Positions 15,784 through 23,517 of a stretch of 64,000 nucleotides of DNA are shown one piece after another; the first letter of the stretch is position 1, and each line of letters starts with the position of its first letter. The DNA comes from Pedobacter cryoconitis (GTDB lineage: Bacteria; Bacteroidota; Bacteroidia; Sphingobacteriales; Sphingobacteriaceae): positions 2,418,001 through 2,482,000 of the forward strand of contig NZ_JACHCG010000001.1 in assembly GCF_014200595.1 (NCBI RefSeq), read 5' to 3'. The notes under the pieces were generated by a model. That model had not been told where the DNA came from and ran no database searches. It saw only the letters and a list, made by a program, of their open reading frames with translations. Both the position numbers and the translations under genes were made by a program.

Positions 15784-15963
15784 ATGAAAAAAGAAACTAA
15801 AGACAATCTTAAAAAACTTCCAAAAACATGCGTTACCGAATTATCTGATAATGAGCGTCTAAATAAAGATATATTTCGTTCTGATTTTGATAAACTTAAA
15901 CTCTTTACCAAAATGTTACGCACAAATAATCTTTTCAATAAGGCAGTGATTATTCATAAGTAG
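15784..15963 (+). CDS. Small protein paired with a nucleotidyltransferase, 59 aa
   Basis: ATG at 15784, stop TAG at 15961, with a GGAGC ribosome-binding-like sequence 6 bp upstream. Lys-rich, with C-terminal DFDKLKLFTKMLRTNNLFNK. I recall similar short proteins encoded just before stand-alone nucleotidyltransferases in Bacteroidota; here the nucleotidyltransferase pseudogene starts 5 bp downstream. This suggests a two-gene toxin-antitoxin-like or modification module of which only the small gene is intact. Role inferred from context. Confidence 0.6.
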   Translation: MKKETKDNLKKLPKTCVTELSDNERLNKDIFRSDFDKLKLFTKMLRTNNLFNKAVIIHK

Positions 15964-15968
15964 TTTAT

Positions 15969-16267
15969 ATGGACGTTTTAGATGAAGTATTACTGCGATT
16001 TTGGAGTTCTTTAAATAATCATGATGTAAAATATATTATGGTTGGTGGATTTGCTACTAGATTTCATGGTTTTAACCGAAGTACTGATGACCTGGATATT
16101 TGGTTGTACGATACCCTGGATAATAGAAAAAATCTCAGGGCTGCATTTAATGAATTATTTTGCATATCAACCAACTAATAGCTAATAAAAAAGCTGTAAA
16201 CAGACCAAAAGATCAAATCGACGTAATTGAGTTGGAAAAAATCAGGGAATTTAGAGATCATAAATAA
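15969..16267 (+). pseudogene. Nucleotidyltransferase with internal deletion
   Basis: The N-terminal part (15969 to ~16156) encodes VKYIMVGGFATRFHGFNRSTDDLDIW, the GG...DxD active-site signature of small nucleotidyltransferases, before running into a stop at 16176-16178. The C-terminal end is present in another frame: from about 16157 it reads LHINQLIANKKAVNRPKDQ and continues to a TAA at 16265-16267, the usual tail of this family. The middle of the gene is missing and the ends are out of frame, so it is a deletion pseudogene. Confidence 0.8.
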
Positions 16268-16407
16268 TTATGTTTCTTAATTGATATTACGTAATTTGGA
16301 AAATAGTAATTGCAGCTCAAACGTATCGAAATAAATGGTGAGTGATTCGGTGAATCGAATTTAAAAACCAAACCAAATACTATTTAAACGCTGATATTTG
16401 AACTAGA

Positions 16408-16427
16408 TTCGAATCCCAGCGGGATCA
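16408..16427 (+). other. Second candidate attachment site (tRNA 3'-end remnant)
   Basis: Carries a T-loop-like TTCGAAT (16408-16414) running into the 15-bp core ATCCCAGCGGGATCA (16413-16427) shared with 14617-14631. The bases before it do not complete a tRNA, so only the 3' end is present, as expected for the far end of an integrated element. It is preceded by GGTG-N8-GGTG (16337-16352), matching the arrangement at 14529-14544. Marks the probable boundary between mobile DNA and the chromosome. Confidence 0.6.
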
Positions 16428-16431
16428 TAGA

Positions 16432-16458
16432 AAAGCTTCACTGAAAGTGAGGCTTTTT
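16432..16458 (+). terminator. Terminator beside the second attachment-like site
   Basis: AAAGCTTCACT (16432-16442) pairs with AGTGAGGCTTT (16446-16456) with one G-U pair and ends in a T run. The position relative to the core matches the 14634-14662 terminator. Confidence 0.65.
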
Positions 16459-16571
16459 GTTAAATACTGCCAAAACTACTACCTGATCCATTTCTATGAC
16501 AACTTTAAATTAACAGTCAGTGAAAATCACTCCATTCTCTTATAATTAGAAAGTAAAACACACAATTTATC

Positions 16572-17360
16572 CTACACCCTTGACATTGCCTTAAATTCCG
16601 TAGGTCTCATATTTGTCAATTGGTGAAAATTATTACTGAATGCAGCTATATTAGAATATCCAATCTCATACGCGATTTCTGTCATATTCAGATCGCTGTC
16701 TTTAATCAATTCCATAGCCCGGATAATCCTCAACATTTTTATATACTGAATAAAGGTGATTTGAAGTTTTGTCTGAAATAATCTGGTCAGACTTCTTACA
16801 CTCATGCCCCATTGCCTGGCAGTACTTTCTAAAGTAAGGTTTTCATTCAGCATACCCCGAAGCTGACCAACAATGACCTGGAGCCGCTGATCGTTAGTAG
16901 TAGGAAGTTGAATCGAAAACTTTTTGAGGTTTTCTTTAGGCAGCACGTTTCTCAGTGTTGTAAAAAACTCAAATTCCCACGATCCTTTAAAATAATCACC
17001 GTGCCATTTTTCGCTAAAAGATAGCATTTCAGATAAGAGCTTACTCACCGGATAAATACCCAATTCATTATAAAATCCGCTGGAACTTTCTCCCGGAAAA
17101 TAAATGTTGATGATATACAGATCCTGCGTATTGAACATCAGGTTATGTGGATAATTTTTGGGTATCCAGATATAATGACTGGACGGAATATAGAAATCCT
17201 TTTCGTCTGTTTGCAGGTAAGCAATCCCTCCAAAAACTAATAGTAACTGAGCTTTATCATGTTGATGTGAAGGCAGACGTTGCTCGGTTTGCTGCCGCAC
17301 CACCAAAATAGAATCAGGATTCTGGTCAACACTATTTACAAGTTGCTTAAGAATATCCAT
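16572..17360 (-). CDS. AraC-family transcriptional regulator with cupin-type sensor domain
   Basis: 262 aa. The N-terminal half looks like an AraC-binding cupin (HQHDKAQLLLVFGG, PSSHYIWIPKNYPHNL). The C-terminal ~100 residues contain the two HTH motifs: LTLESTARQWGMSVRSLTRLF and LNMTEIAYEIGYSNIAAFSN. Single minus-strand gene, divergent from the 74-aa ORF at 17453 with ~90 bp between, so that small gene is the nearest candidate target. Effector unknown. Confidence 0.92.
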   Translation of the reverse strand: MDILKQLVNSVDQNPDSILVVRQQTEQRLPSHQHDKAQLLLVFGGIAYLQTDEKDFYIPSSHYIWIPKNYPHNLMFNTQDLYIINIYFPGESSSGFYNELGIYPVSKLLSEMLSFSEKWHGDYFKGSWEFEFFTTLRNVLPKENLKKFSIQLPTTNDQRLQVIVGQLRGMLNENLTLESTARQWGMSVRSLTRLFQTKLQITFIQYIKMLRIIRAMELIKDSDLNMTEIAYEIGYSNIAAFSNNFHQLTNMRPTEFKAMSRV

Positions 17361-17452
17361 ATGGCCGAATATAACAAATATTAGGCTTATTATATAAAAA
17401 GATACTTTACCAGTATGAATAATTTTGATATGTAAATAATAATAGAATCATT

Positions 17453-17677
17453 ATGAAACAGAAAATCACAAACCCAAATAAAAATTTTGAGCTTGTAACA
17501 GAAGAGAAATCTTGTGATCATGTAGAATCCAATTCAGCAGAAGAAATTGAAGCACTTAATCTCTTCTTGCTTGCTTATCCTTTCATGCCCATGATCGATT
17601 TAACCCTTGTTTTCAATGAATTAAGAAAGATGGTAAAAAACTGGTTCTTAAACAAAAAAGAACATACAAATCATTAA
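17453..17677 (+). CDS. Hypothetical protein, 74 aa
   Basis: Polar N-terminus (KQKITNPNKNFELVTEEKS) and a hydrophobic stretch LNLFLLAYPFMPMIDLTLVF at about 38-57, ending in a Lys/His tail. One possible membrane-associated helix. Not recognised. Support as a real gene: position divergent from the AraC gene and a strong terminator directly after the stop (17697-17729). Confidence 0.5.
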   Translation: MKQKITNPNKNFELVTEEKSCDHVESNSAEEIEALNLFLLAYPFMPMIDLTLVFNELRKMVKNWFLNKKEHTNH

Positions 17678-17696
17678 TAAATGCTTCAATCCAAGT

Positions 17697-17729
17697 AAAA
17701 GCTTGCAAATTATATGATTGCAAGCTTTT
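17697..17729. terminator. Rho-independent terminator
   Basis: AAAAGCTTGCAA (17697-17708) pairs perfectly with TTGCAAGCTTTT (17718-17729) around a 9-nt loop. It lies between the convergent 74-aa ORF and VOC genes and can serve both strands. Confidence 0.8.
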
Positions 17730-17791
17730 ACATTTTAAGGAATACACATAAAAAATGACATGATCCGAGGTATTTCTTCTCCTTGTAATTT

Positions 17792-18226
17792 TTACCCGTT
17801 GTAATTTGGATCAAATTCCACAATCCATTCAATGCCATATTTATCTCTAAACATTCCTGCATATGTGCCCCAGGGACTGTCGCCAATCTGCCCTTCAATA
17901 TCACCGCCTGCTGACAGTCCGTTAAATATATTATCTGCCTCTTCCTTACTTTCGACACTCAATGCTATTTTTGACCGGTTTTCGTTTTCACTTACCTGTC
18001 CCATAAATTCAGGAACGTCATTGGCTATTAACAAATTATTTAGGCCAATAGGCAAAGCAATGTACATGAGTTTATCTGCGTCATTAGCTGCTACCGGAAA
18101 TTCGGCAGTTGCCAGTTCTTTGAAACGAATGATCTTTGTGAACTCTCCTCCAAAAACTGATTTGTAAAAGGTGAATGCTTCTTCGGCATTGCCATTGAAG
18201 TTAATCCAGGGATTGATTGCTTTCAT
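17792..18226 (-). CDS. VOC-superfamily protein (PhnB-like)
   Basis: 144 aa. Starts INPWINFNGNAEEAFTFYKSVFGGEF, typical of PhnB/glyoxalase-like VOC proteins, and ends YGIEWIVEFD. Two betaalphabetabetabeta units, likely dimeric. Many family members lack a known reaction, so substrate is not assigned. Stand-alone, downstream of the uracil-DNA glycosylase gene on the same strand (48 bp gap). Confidence 0.88.
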   Translation of the reverse strand: MKAINPWINFNGNAEEAFTFYKSVFGGEFTKIIRFKELATAEFPVAANDADKLMYIALPIGLNNLLIANDVPEFMGQVSENENRSKIALSVESKEEADNIFNGLSAGGDIEGQIGDSPWGTYAGMFRDKYGIEWIVEFDPNYNG

Positions 18227-18274
18227 AATTTTATCTTAAGTGGTTAATCTTTTTATTATTTCTGCTTTAATGTA

Positions 18275-18883
18275 TTAAAGCAAATTATCAATTTTAATAA
18301 TGTCAGCTGTAACATCCCTCAAAAATGGGACTACCTCATATTCAAACCATGAATTTTTCTTTTGCCAGATCTTATTTCTTGGTGATGGGTGTACAATTGG
18401 TAAAAATGAAGGCAGGTAATTCCTGAAATCCCTCACCCTTTCTGTAAGTGTCGTATTCTTTATATCTTTCAAATAATAGTTTTGGGCATACTGGCCGATA
18501 AGCATGATCAACCTGATATCATTCATTTCGGCAAGTAAAGGCTGATGCCATCGGGGTGCACATTCAGGACGAGGAGGAAGATCTCCTGAAATACCTTTAC
18601 CGGGATAACAAAACCCCATTGGAACTAAAGCAAACAGTTTATCATCGTAGAACTGCTCCTTACTCACCCCTAACCACCTTCTTAACTCATTTCCACTCTG
18701 ATCATCCCATGGAATACCACTATTCTGAACCTTTTGTCCGGGCGCCTGCCCTATGATCACAATCTTAGATTCAACACTAGCCTGCACAACAGGCCTTGGA
18801 AAATTAGGTAATTTACCCTTACAGATTGTACAAGACCGGATCTCTTCTAAAAGCTCTTCCACTGGTTTAAGATTAAAGGACAA
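18275..18883 (-). CDS. Uracil-DNA glycosylase family protein, probably 4Fe-4S (family 4/5-like)
   Basis: 202 aa. Motif A is GQAPGQ (45-50) and motif B HPSPRN (H165). Four cysteines, C18-x2-C21 and C92-x15-C108, match the spacing of the 4Fe-4S cluster in family 4/5 uracil glycosylases. Removes uracil from DNA. Divergent from the YcaQ-like gene with 29 bp between starts, so the two DNA-repair genes share a promoter region. Substrate specificity beyond uracil cannot be read from the sequence. Confidence 0.88.
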   Translation of the reverse strand: MSFNLKPVEELLEEIRSCTICKGKLPNFPRPVVQASVESKIVIIGQAPGQKVQNSGIPWDDQSGNELRRWLGVSKEQFYDDKLFALVPMGFCYPGKGISGDLPPRPECAPRWHQPLLAEMNDIRLIMLIGQYAQNYYLKDIKNTTLTERVRDFRNYLPSFLPIVHPSPRNKIWQKKNSWFEYEVVPFLRDVTADIIKIDNLL

Positions 18884-18912
18884 AAATAATAAGAATATAT
18901 TATTTTAGCGTA

Positions 18913-20109
18913 ATGGAACCTATTTCCCTTACCAAATCACAAGCCCGTAAAATTATCATTAACGCTGCCGGTCTCGCCAGGAAAGCACAATTCGGAGAAG
19001 GAATCGAAGCCGTTTACCGGGTAATCGACCATTTAGGGTTTGTACAACTGGATACAAATTACGTCGTAGAGCGCGCGCATCACCACGTAATGGCCGCACG
19101 CATACCAGACTATCAAACAGAATGGCTCGCTGAACTTTCTGAAGATGGGCGCATATTTGAGTACTTCACTTCAGATGCTGGTTATCTCCCTGGCCACGAC
19201 TTTCGCTATTCATTGCCTGTTAAAGAAGCATTTGCAAATAATGGAAAACCGATGACTCCGGCAGAAACCCGGATGATGAAAATAGCGCTTGACCGGGTAG
19301 AACGTGAAGGGCCTTTGATGGTAAGTGATTTCGATGACGACAGAATAGAAGCAAGTACTGGCTGGTGGGACTGGCGGCCAGCTAAAGTAGCACTCGAACG
19401 CCTTTATCTGGAGGGCCATCTCATGATCAGCCGTACCAAAGCCTTCCAGAAAATATACAACCTGCCGCTCAACCTGATATCTCCGGAAACAGACCTGACT
19501 ATGCCAGCAAAGGAAGAATTTGCCAGGTACATTATCCGCCGTACACTTGGCGCACTGGGAATAGCCTATGTTAAAGAGTTAATATGGCGGGCAAGGCGCG
19601 TAAAAGGAAATATGGTAAAAACCGAACTGGAGAAAATGGTTGCAGACGGCGAAGTGCAAATAGTTAAGGTTGATGGACTAAAAAGCGCGCCGCTGTATAT
19701 ATTATCGGATCAGAACCTTGATATTAAACTAGCTGAAGATGTCTTCATCCTATCCCCTTTTGATATCCTTAACGTCTTTCGTCACCGCTTAAAGGACTTC
19801 TTTAATTTCGATTACCAGATTGAATGTTTTGTACCGGCCGCTAAGCGCAAATATGGTTATTTCTCGCTGCCCATACTTTCTGGTGATACTTTTATTGCAC
19901 GGATGGATGCGAAAGCCGACCGCAAACAAAAAGTGCTGATCATCCATAATCTGCATTTTGAACTAATTGAGCTCGACCAGATTGCTATTGAAAAAATTAT
20001 CGAAGCTTTAAAAGCCTTCGTTTTATTCAATCAATGCAGGAATATCATTTTCAGGAAATCCAATAATGAGACGTACCTGGAAGTTATAAAAAAAGGCCTT
20101 TCCAATTAG
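18913..20109 (+). CDS. YcaQ-like DNA glycosylase (HTH_42, winged-helix)
   Basis: 398 aa. The N-terminal QxD motif is present as Q45-L-D47 in LGFVQLDTNYV, the catalytic motif I associate with YcaQ/AlkX proteins, which unhook interstrand crosslinks and remove alkylated bases. Tandem winged-helix regions follow, with SPFDILNVFRHRLKDFFNFDY (~273-293) and ECFVPAAKRKYGYFSLPIL (~297-315) typical of the family. GC content is slightly higher than in its neighbours. Divergent from the uracil glycosylase gene, which suggests a small base-excision repair locus. Confidence 0.88.
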   Translation: MEPISLTKSQARKIIINAAGLARKAQFGEGIEAVYRVIDHLGFVQLDTNYVVERAHHHVMAARIPDYQTEWLAELSEDGRIFEYFTSDAGYLPGHDFRYSLPVKEAFANNGKPMTPAETRMMKIALDRVEREGPLMVSDFDDDRIEASTGWWDWRPAKVALERLYLEGHLMISRTKAFQKIYNLPLNLISPETDLTMPAKEEFARYIIRRTLGALGIAYVKELIWRARRVKGNMVKTELEKMVADGEVQIVKVDGLKSAPLYILSDQNLDIKLAEDVFILSPFDILNVFRHRLKDFFNFDYQIECFVPAAKRKYGYFSLPILSGDTFIARMDAKADRKQKVLIIHNLHFELIELDQIAIEKIIEALKAFVLFNQCRNIIFRKSNNETYLEVIKKGLSN

Positions 20110-20205
20110 ATTCAATGACTTTCCTGACCGCTATTTCTTCTCAAAATGTTTTTCTAACCGGCATGATCTTAAAGATATGGATCTGGTTAGCAGATCAGTC
20201 TATTA

Positions 20206-20906
20206 CTATATTGCACCATCCCGTTTTTGAATATCATGAACTGTTCGGTTATACTTATCATATATCATTTTAAAAGGTTCATAATTACTAGCTGGCTTCC
20301 ACTTTTCTATTGTGGTATGCGTATTTCCTTTAGTAAACGTTTCCGAATTTATTAAAGTCCCCTTCCTGCTGTCTTTAAATTCAAAATCAACTGTTGATAG
20401 TAAGTACTGTTCAACCAGATCAGGTAGCGCTTTAAAATTTACAGCATCACTTTTTATTCTTATTTTATTGTGTTTCTGCTTGTAAGGGAATAACTTATTT
20501 GGCCACCATGGTTTTTCTTTCTGAGTACATATGGGTAATTCATTTACAAAAATGATATACTCGTCGTAATCCTCATTTCTGGAATCCGAATAAATAATGG
20601 TATCAATGCTATTCCATTTGATGAAACAAGAACAGTCAAATAAAGCCATTTCAAAATTAATTCCATCTGGATTGAAAACCAATTGATTGCTATTGGATTC
20701 TACAGTTTTTGAAGGACTGAAACCAAATACGAATATGTCAATAGTATTGGGATGATGATAAAAGCTCCGATAACAACCCAGCCGTAAAATGGGACGCCTT
20801 CATTTTTCAGGACTGCGAAATAAAGCAATGCACAGCCTGTTAAAAAGAAAATGACAAGCGGAATAATAAAGAATAAAACGGGATTTTTTTCAATTATTTT
20901 CTTCAT
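20206..20906 (-). pseudogene. Two-TM membrane protein with PH-like domain, frameshifted
   Basis: Two open frames belong together. The first (20700-20906, 68 aa, ATG at 20906) has two membrane helices and stops at 20700 just after a run of five A. The second (20206-20682) lacks an ATG, opens only at a TTG, and its frame extends back to the same spot, reading TVESNSNQLVFNPDG. One added A in the run joins them into a single ~230-aa protein of two N-terminal helices plus a beta-rich domain (FIKWNSIDTIIYSD). Either a real frameshift, a phase-variable run or a sequencing error. Function unknown. Confidence 0.7.
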
Positions 20907-20988
20907 AAAACCTCAATGCACTGCATTACTCATTTAATAAAGATAACATTTTGATACACATCAAAAAAAACAATTAAATATTATACCC

Positions 20989-21110
20989 TTTGACGTTAAT
21001 GCGAAAGGAACTTTCTTTACTGTACAGAAAGCACTTCCGCTGCTGAATGACAGAGGCGTTATATTAATGGTATTGATCTGGTTGCCGACGGTGGTATGAC
21101 CCAGGTATAA
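20989..21110 (+). pseudogene. Short-chain dehydrogenase remnant
   Basis: Reads FDVNAKGTFFTVQKALPLL and NDRGVI from 20989, then in another frame from 21066 NGIDLVADGGMTQV ending at TAA 21108-21110. These are the NAG-region helix and the extreme C-terminus of classical SDR oxidoreductases. The start and the catalytic middle (Ser-Tyr-Lys) are missing. A remnant between the frameshifted membrane gene and the AraC gene. Confidence 0.75.
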
Positions 21111-21134
21111 TTTATAAAAACAGTATTTTACGAT

Positions 21135-21938
21135 TTATATTTCAGAAGTAGTTAAACCAAATTTTTGTTTAAATGAAAAATAGAAATGGGACAAGTTTTC
21201 AAAACCTAAATCCAAATAAAAATCTGCTGCCTTTTGTTGCTTGTATTTAATTAAATAATAGGCTTCATCCAATCTTTTCTCTCGCAACCATTGCTTTGGG
21301 GTGGAGCCAAATATTTTAGTAAAATCTCTTTTAAATCCTGAAAGGCTTCGTCCTGTGAGGCTGGCAAAAGATTCTACAGATACGTTAAACATATAGTTTT
21401 GGTTCATAAACTCTTCCAGATCCATCTTGTAGGGCTCAGAAAAATCAAATAAAATTTGCTTAAAATCAGGATTGCTTTGTAAAAGCAACTCTATCGCTTC
21501 CCTGATTTTTAAATCTGCCAATCGCGGCGTCGCTTCTTTTTTCTTATTCACGTAAGGAGACAATGAAATGAAATAATTTTGCAGAAAATCATCAGGCTCA
21601 AAAAATAATTTCTGCTTTCCTTTGTAATGGTTTTCTATTACAATTTTATTTTCAATCGCATATTGCTGCAAGGTTTCTTTATCTAGTGTAATGGAAAGAA
21701 ACTGGTATTTTCCCGACTTTGAAGGATATTTCACCGTTCGGATGAGCTGATTTTTCCTAACTAATACAACCGTACTTTCAGGAATAACAGTATTTCCATC
21801 TGCGTGGAAAGCGTGTGTTTCGCCAGATAATTGAAATCCCAAAAAATGTTCAGGAATAAACTCTTCATACCCTCTGTGCTTTTCAAAAGCGCATGAATAC
21901 ACCAACCTGTCGAATATTATCTCGCGCTTTCCTTCCAT
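21135..21938 (-). CDS. AraC-family transcriptional regulator
   Basis: 267 aa. The N-terminal half is a divergent sensing domain (GFQLSGETHAFHADGNT). The C-terminal HTH pair is MFNVSVESFASLTGRSLSGF and AADFYLDLGFENLSHFYFSF, with the linking FTKIFGSTPKQWLREKRL. Last gene of a minus-strand operon with SDR and GlcG-like genes (19 bp gap), so it probably controls that set. Confidence 0.9.
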   Translation of the reverse strand: MEGKREIIFDRLVYSCAFEKHRGYEEFIPEHFLGFQLSGETHAFHADGNTVIPESTVVLVRKNQLIRTVKYPSKSGKYQFLSITLDKETLQQYAIENKIVIENHYKGKQKLFFEPDDFLQNYFISLSPYVNKKKEATPRLADLKIREAIELLLQSNPDFKQILFDFSEPYKMDLEEFMNQNYMFNVSVESFASLTGRSLSGFKRDFTKIFGSTPKQWLREKRLDEAYYLIKYKQQKAADFYLDLGFENLSHFYFSFKQKFGLTTSEI

Positions 21939-21957
21939 ATTGTAAATATCCTAAATT

Positions 21958-22359
21958 TTAATAAAGTACAACTGCTCCCGTACTTGCTATTTCTTTATCC
22001 TGTTCTGGAGACCCTCCAGATGAAGCAATTGCACCAATTATATTTCCTTCTTTGTTTTTTAGAACAACACCCCCGGCAACCGTCAATAATCCATCGTTTG
22101 AATTCAGCATTCCATACCCATGCAATTCCGCACCTGCAATTATAGTTCCCATCACGTCACTATCCACACCAAACATTACAGCTGTTCTTGCTTTTTTTAC
22201 TGCGAAATCTATAACACCATAAACACTGTCTAATCTTGCAAAAGCCACCGGGTGCCCGCCTGCATCTACAACTGCAATACTAACAGGAATATTTAATTTT
22301 TTCGCCTTTTCTATGGAAGCATTCAGCGCTTTTGCCGCTTGATTATAAGTTATATTCAT
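21958..22359 (-). CDS. GlcG/HbpS-family heme-binding-like protein
   Basis: 133 aa, no signal peptide. Hallmarks: VSIAVVDAGGHPVAFARLD (~26-44), GGVVLKNKEGNIIGAIASSGG (~96-116) and a terminal AST-GAVV segment. The family includes heme-degrading or heme-sensing proteins and GlcG of glycolate loci; many members are uncharacterised. Middle gene of the SDR-GlcG-AraC operon (6 bp from SDR). Confidence 0.88.
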   Translation of the reverse strand: MNITYNQAAKALNASIEKAKKLNIPVSIAVVDAGGHPVAFARLDSVYGVIDFAVKKARTAVMFGVDSDVMGTIIAGAELHGYGMLNSNDGLLTVAGGVVLKNKEGNIIGAIASSGGSPEQDKEIASTGAVVLY

Positions 22360-22365
22360 ATTTGA

Positions 22366-23157
22366 TTAGCTTTTAGCCGTCCAGGCATCTGTCTGTAATT
22401 GTTTTATAAAATCTTCAGTTTCTTTGGGATGTACATTTCTAAAGTTTGAATTCTCATCTAAAGCTACCTCTACAATACAATCAGCCATAGACTGTGGGTC
22501 TAACTGATTTGCTAATGCTTCTGCTGTACCGTCAAAAGCAGATGGAGGTGTGAAATTAACTTCAGGATTGTACCAACGGGAAATAGTATCTACACCACGG
22601 TCATTAAAACCAGTTCCAAAAACACCAGGGTTACAAGTCGCAATTTTAATATTGAATGGTGCCAATTCTGTTCTTAAGCCTTCTGCTATAGAGCCCATTG
22701 CGTGTTTCGATGCACAATAAGCAGCAACATAAGGAACTGTCCATAATTCACCCATAGAAGTGGTGAAAACAATTTTACCGGTTTTTTTCTGGTCTATAAA
22801 TTTTTTAATAAAACCCTGAGCCAATTGCAGTCCGCCGAAAACATTCACATCAAACATCGAACGGATTAAATCTATTGGTTGTTCAGCAATTGGCCCCCCT
22901 TCCATAATTCCGGCATTACTGATTAAGATATCGATATCATATTTTTGTGTGATATAAGTGATATCTTTTGAATTGGTCACATCCAATTTATCAACAATAA
23001 GTTCTATTCCCTGCTCTTTTGCTTCTCTTATCAAATCGCTCATTTGGGGATAAACTTGTGTTGTGGCAATTACTTTGTATCCTTTTTTTGCTAAATCAAA
23101 TGCAGCGATTTTTCCAAAACCACTTGCAGCTCCTGTAATTAAAATTGTTTTGCTCAT
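22366..23157 (-). CDS. SDR-family oxidoreductase
   Basis: 263 aa from the ATG at 23157, chosen because MSKTILITGAASGFGKIAA places the TGxxxGxG NAD(P) motif at the usual distance; a longer frame upstream adds 47 unrelated residues. Further landmarks: ISNAGIMEGG, catalytic Ser in FTTSMGEL and YCASKHA (Tyr-x3-Lys). Substrate unknown. First gene of the operon with the GlcG-like and AraC genes; divergent from oleate hydratase across ~360 bp. Confidence 0.9.
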   Translation of the reverse strand: MSKTILITGAASGFGKIAAFDLAKKGYKVIATTQVYPQMSDLIREAKEQGIELIVDKLDVTNSKDITYITQKYDIDILISNAGIMEGGPIAEQPIDLIRSMFDVNVFGGLQLAQGFIKKFIDQKKTGKIVFTTSMGELWTVPYVAAYCASKHAMGSIAEGLRTELAPFNIKIATCNPGVFGTGFNDRGVDTISRWYNPEVNFTPPSAFDGTAEALANQLDPQSMADCIVEVALDENSNFRNVHPKETEDFIKQLQTDAWTAKS

Positions 23158-23517
23158 TTTTTTATCGTTTAAAATGTATAGTACAAATTTGGTCTGATCA
23201 GGCATACATTTTATTGCTGTAAAGTCCATTTTTGTATTATCCGGAGGTTCATTTGAATAGCTCAGATTACCTGCATCCCCCAAAGTGATCTTTATCATTA
23301 TTTTGAATGATACTTTACATTTAAACGTCCTGCTCTACCCTATATCTTTGTTTTGAATGGTAATCACATCAAACAAGAAGTACATTCCATAGAAAATGAT
23401 GAGTCAGCCCTCTCCTTAACTCATCATAAATCTATACTAAACTTCCGCAATCCGCATATTAAACACATGCTGACCGGGAGCAAAGTCTTCTTTATTTCAA
23501 TATTAAAACAAGAAACA
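23158..23517. promoter_or_regulatory. Divergent regulatory region between SDR operon and oleate hydratase
   Basis: 360 bp with no gene once the correct starts are used; both flanking genes have spurious upstream extensions in frame. TATCTTTG at 23343-23350 fits the -7 consensus for the plus strand. On the minus strand CAAATTTG near 23186-23193 is one base off the consensus. Confidence 0.5.
23343..23350 (+). promoter_or_regulatory. -7 element TATCTTTG for oleate hydratase (candidate)
   Basis: Exact TAnnTTTG match 168 bp upstream of the chosen start, giving a ~160-nt leader. A -33 TTTG at 23312-23315 is a little far (31 bp start to start). Confidence 0.35.

Larger units (their letters stand above)
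16268..16571. other. Non-coding region with the second attachment-like site
   Basis: Contains the stretch resembling 14507-14544 (16316-16352), the tRNA-3'-end-like core (16408-16427) and its terminator. No gene seen. Confidence 0.55.

Noticed and set aside
16280..16440. A complete tRNA gene around the TTCGAAT sequence
   Set aside because: The bases upstream do not form the T-stem, anticodon or acceptor partners; only a 3'-end copy is present.
23158..23298. N-terminal extension of the SDR gene
   Set aside because: Adds 47 residues before the Rossmann start; the ATG at 23157 gives the normal SDR N-terminus.
23353..23517. N-terminal extension of oleate hydratase
   Set aside because: Begins at TTG, has no similarity to the family, and the promoter-like site lies just upstream of it; the ATG at 23518 fits the family length and Glu122 numbering.
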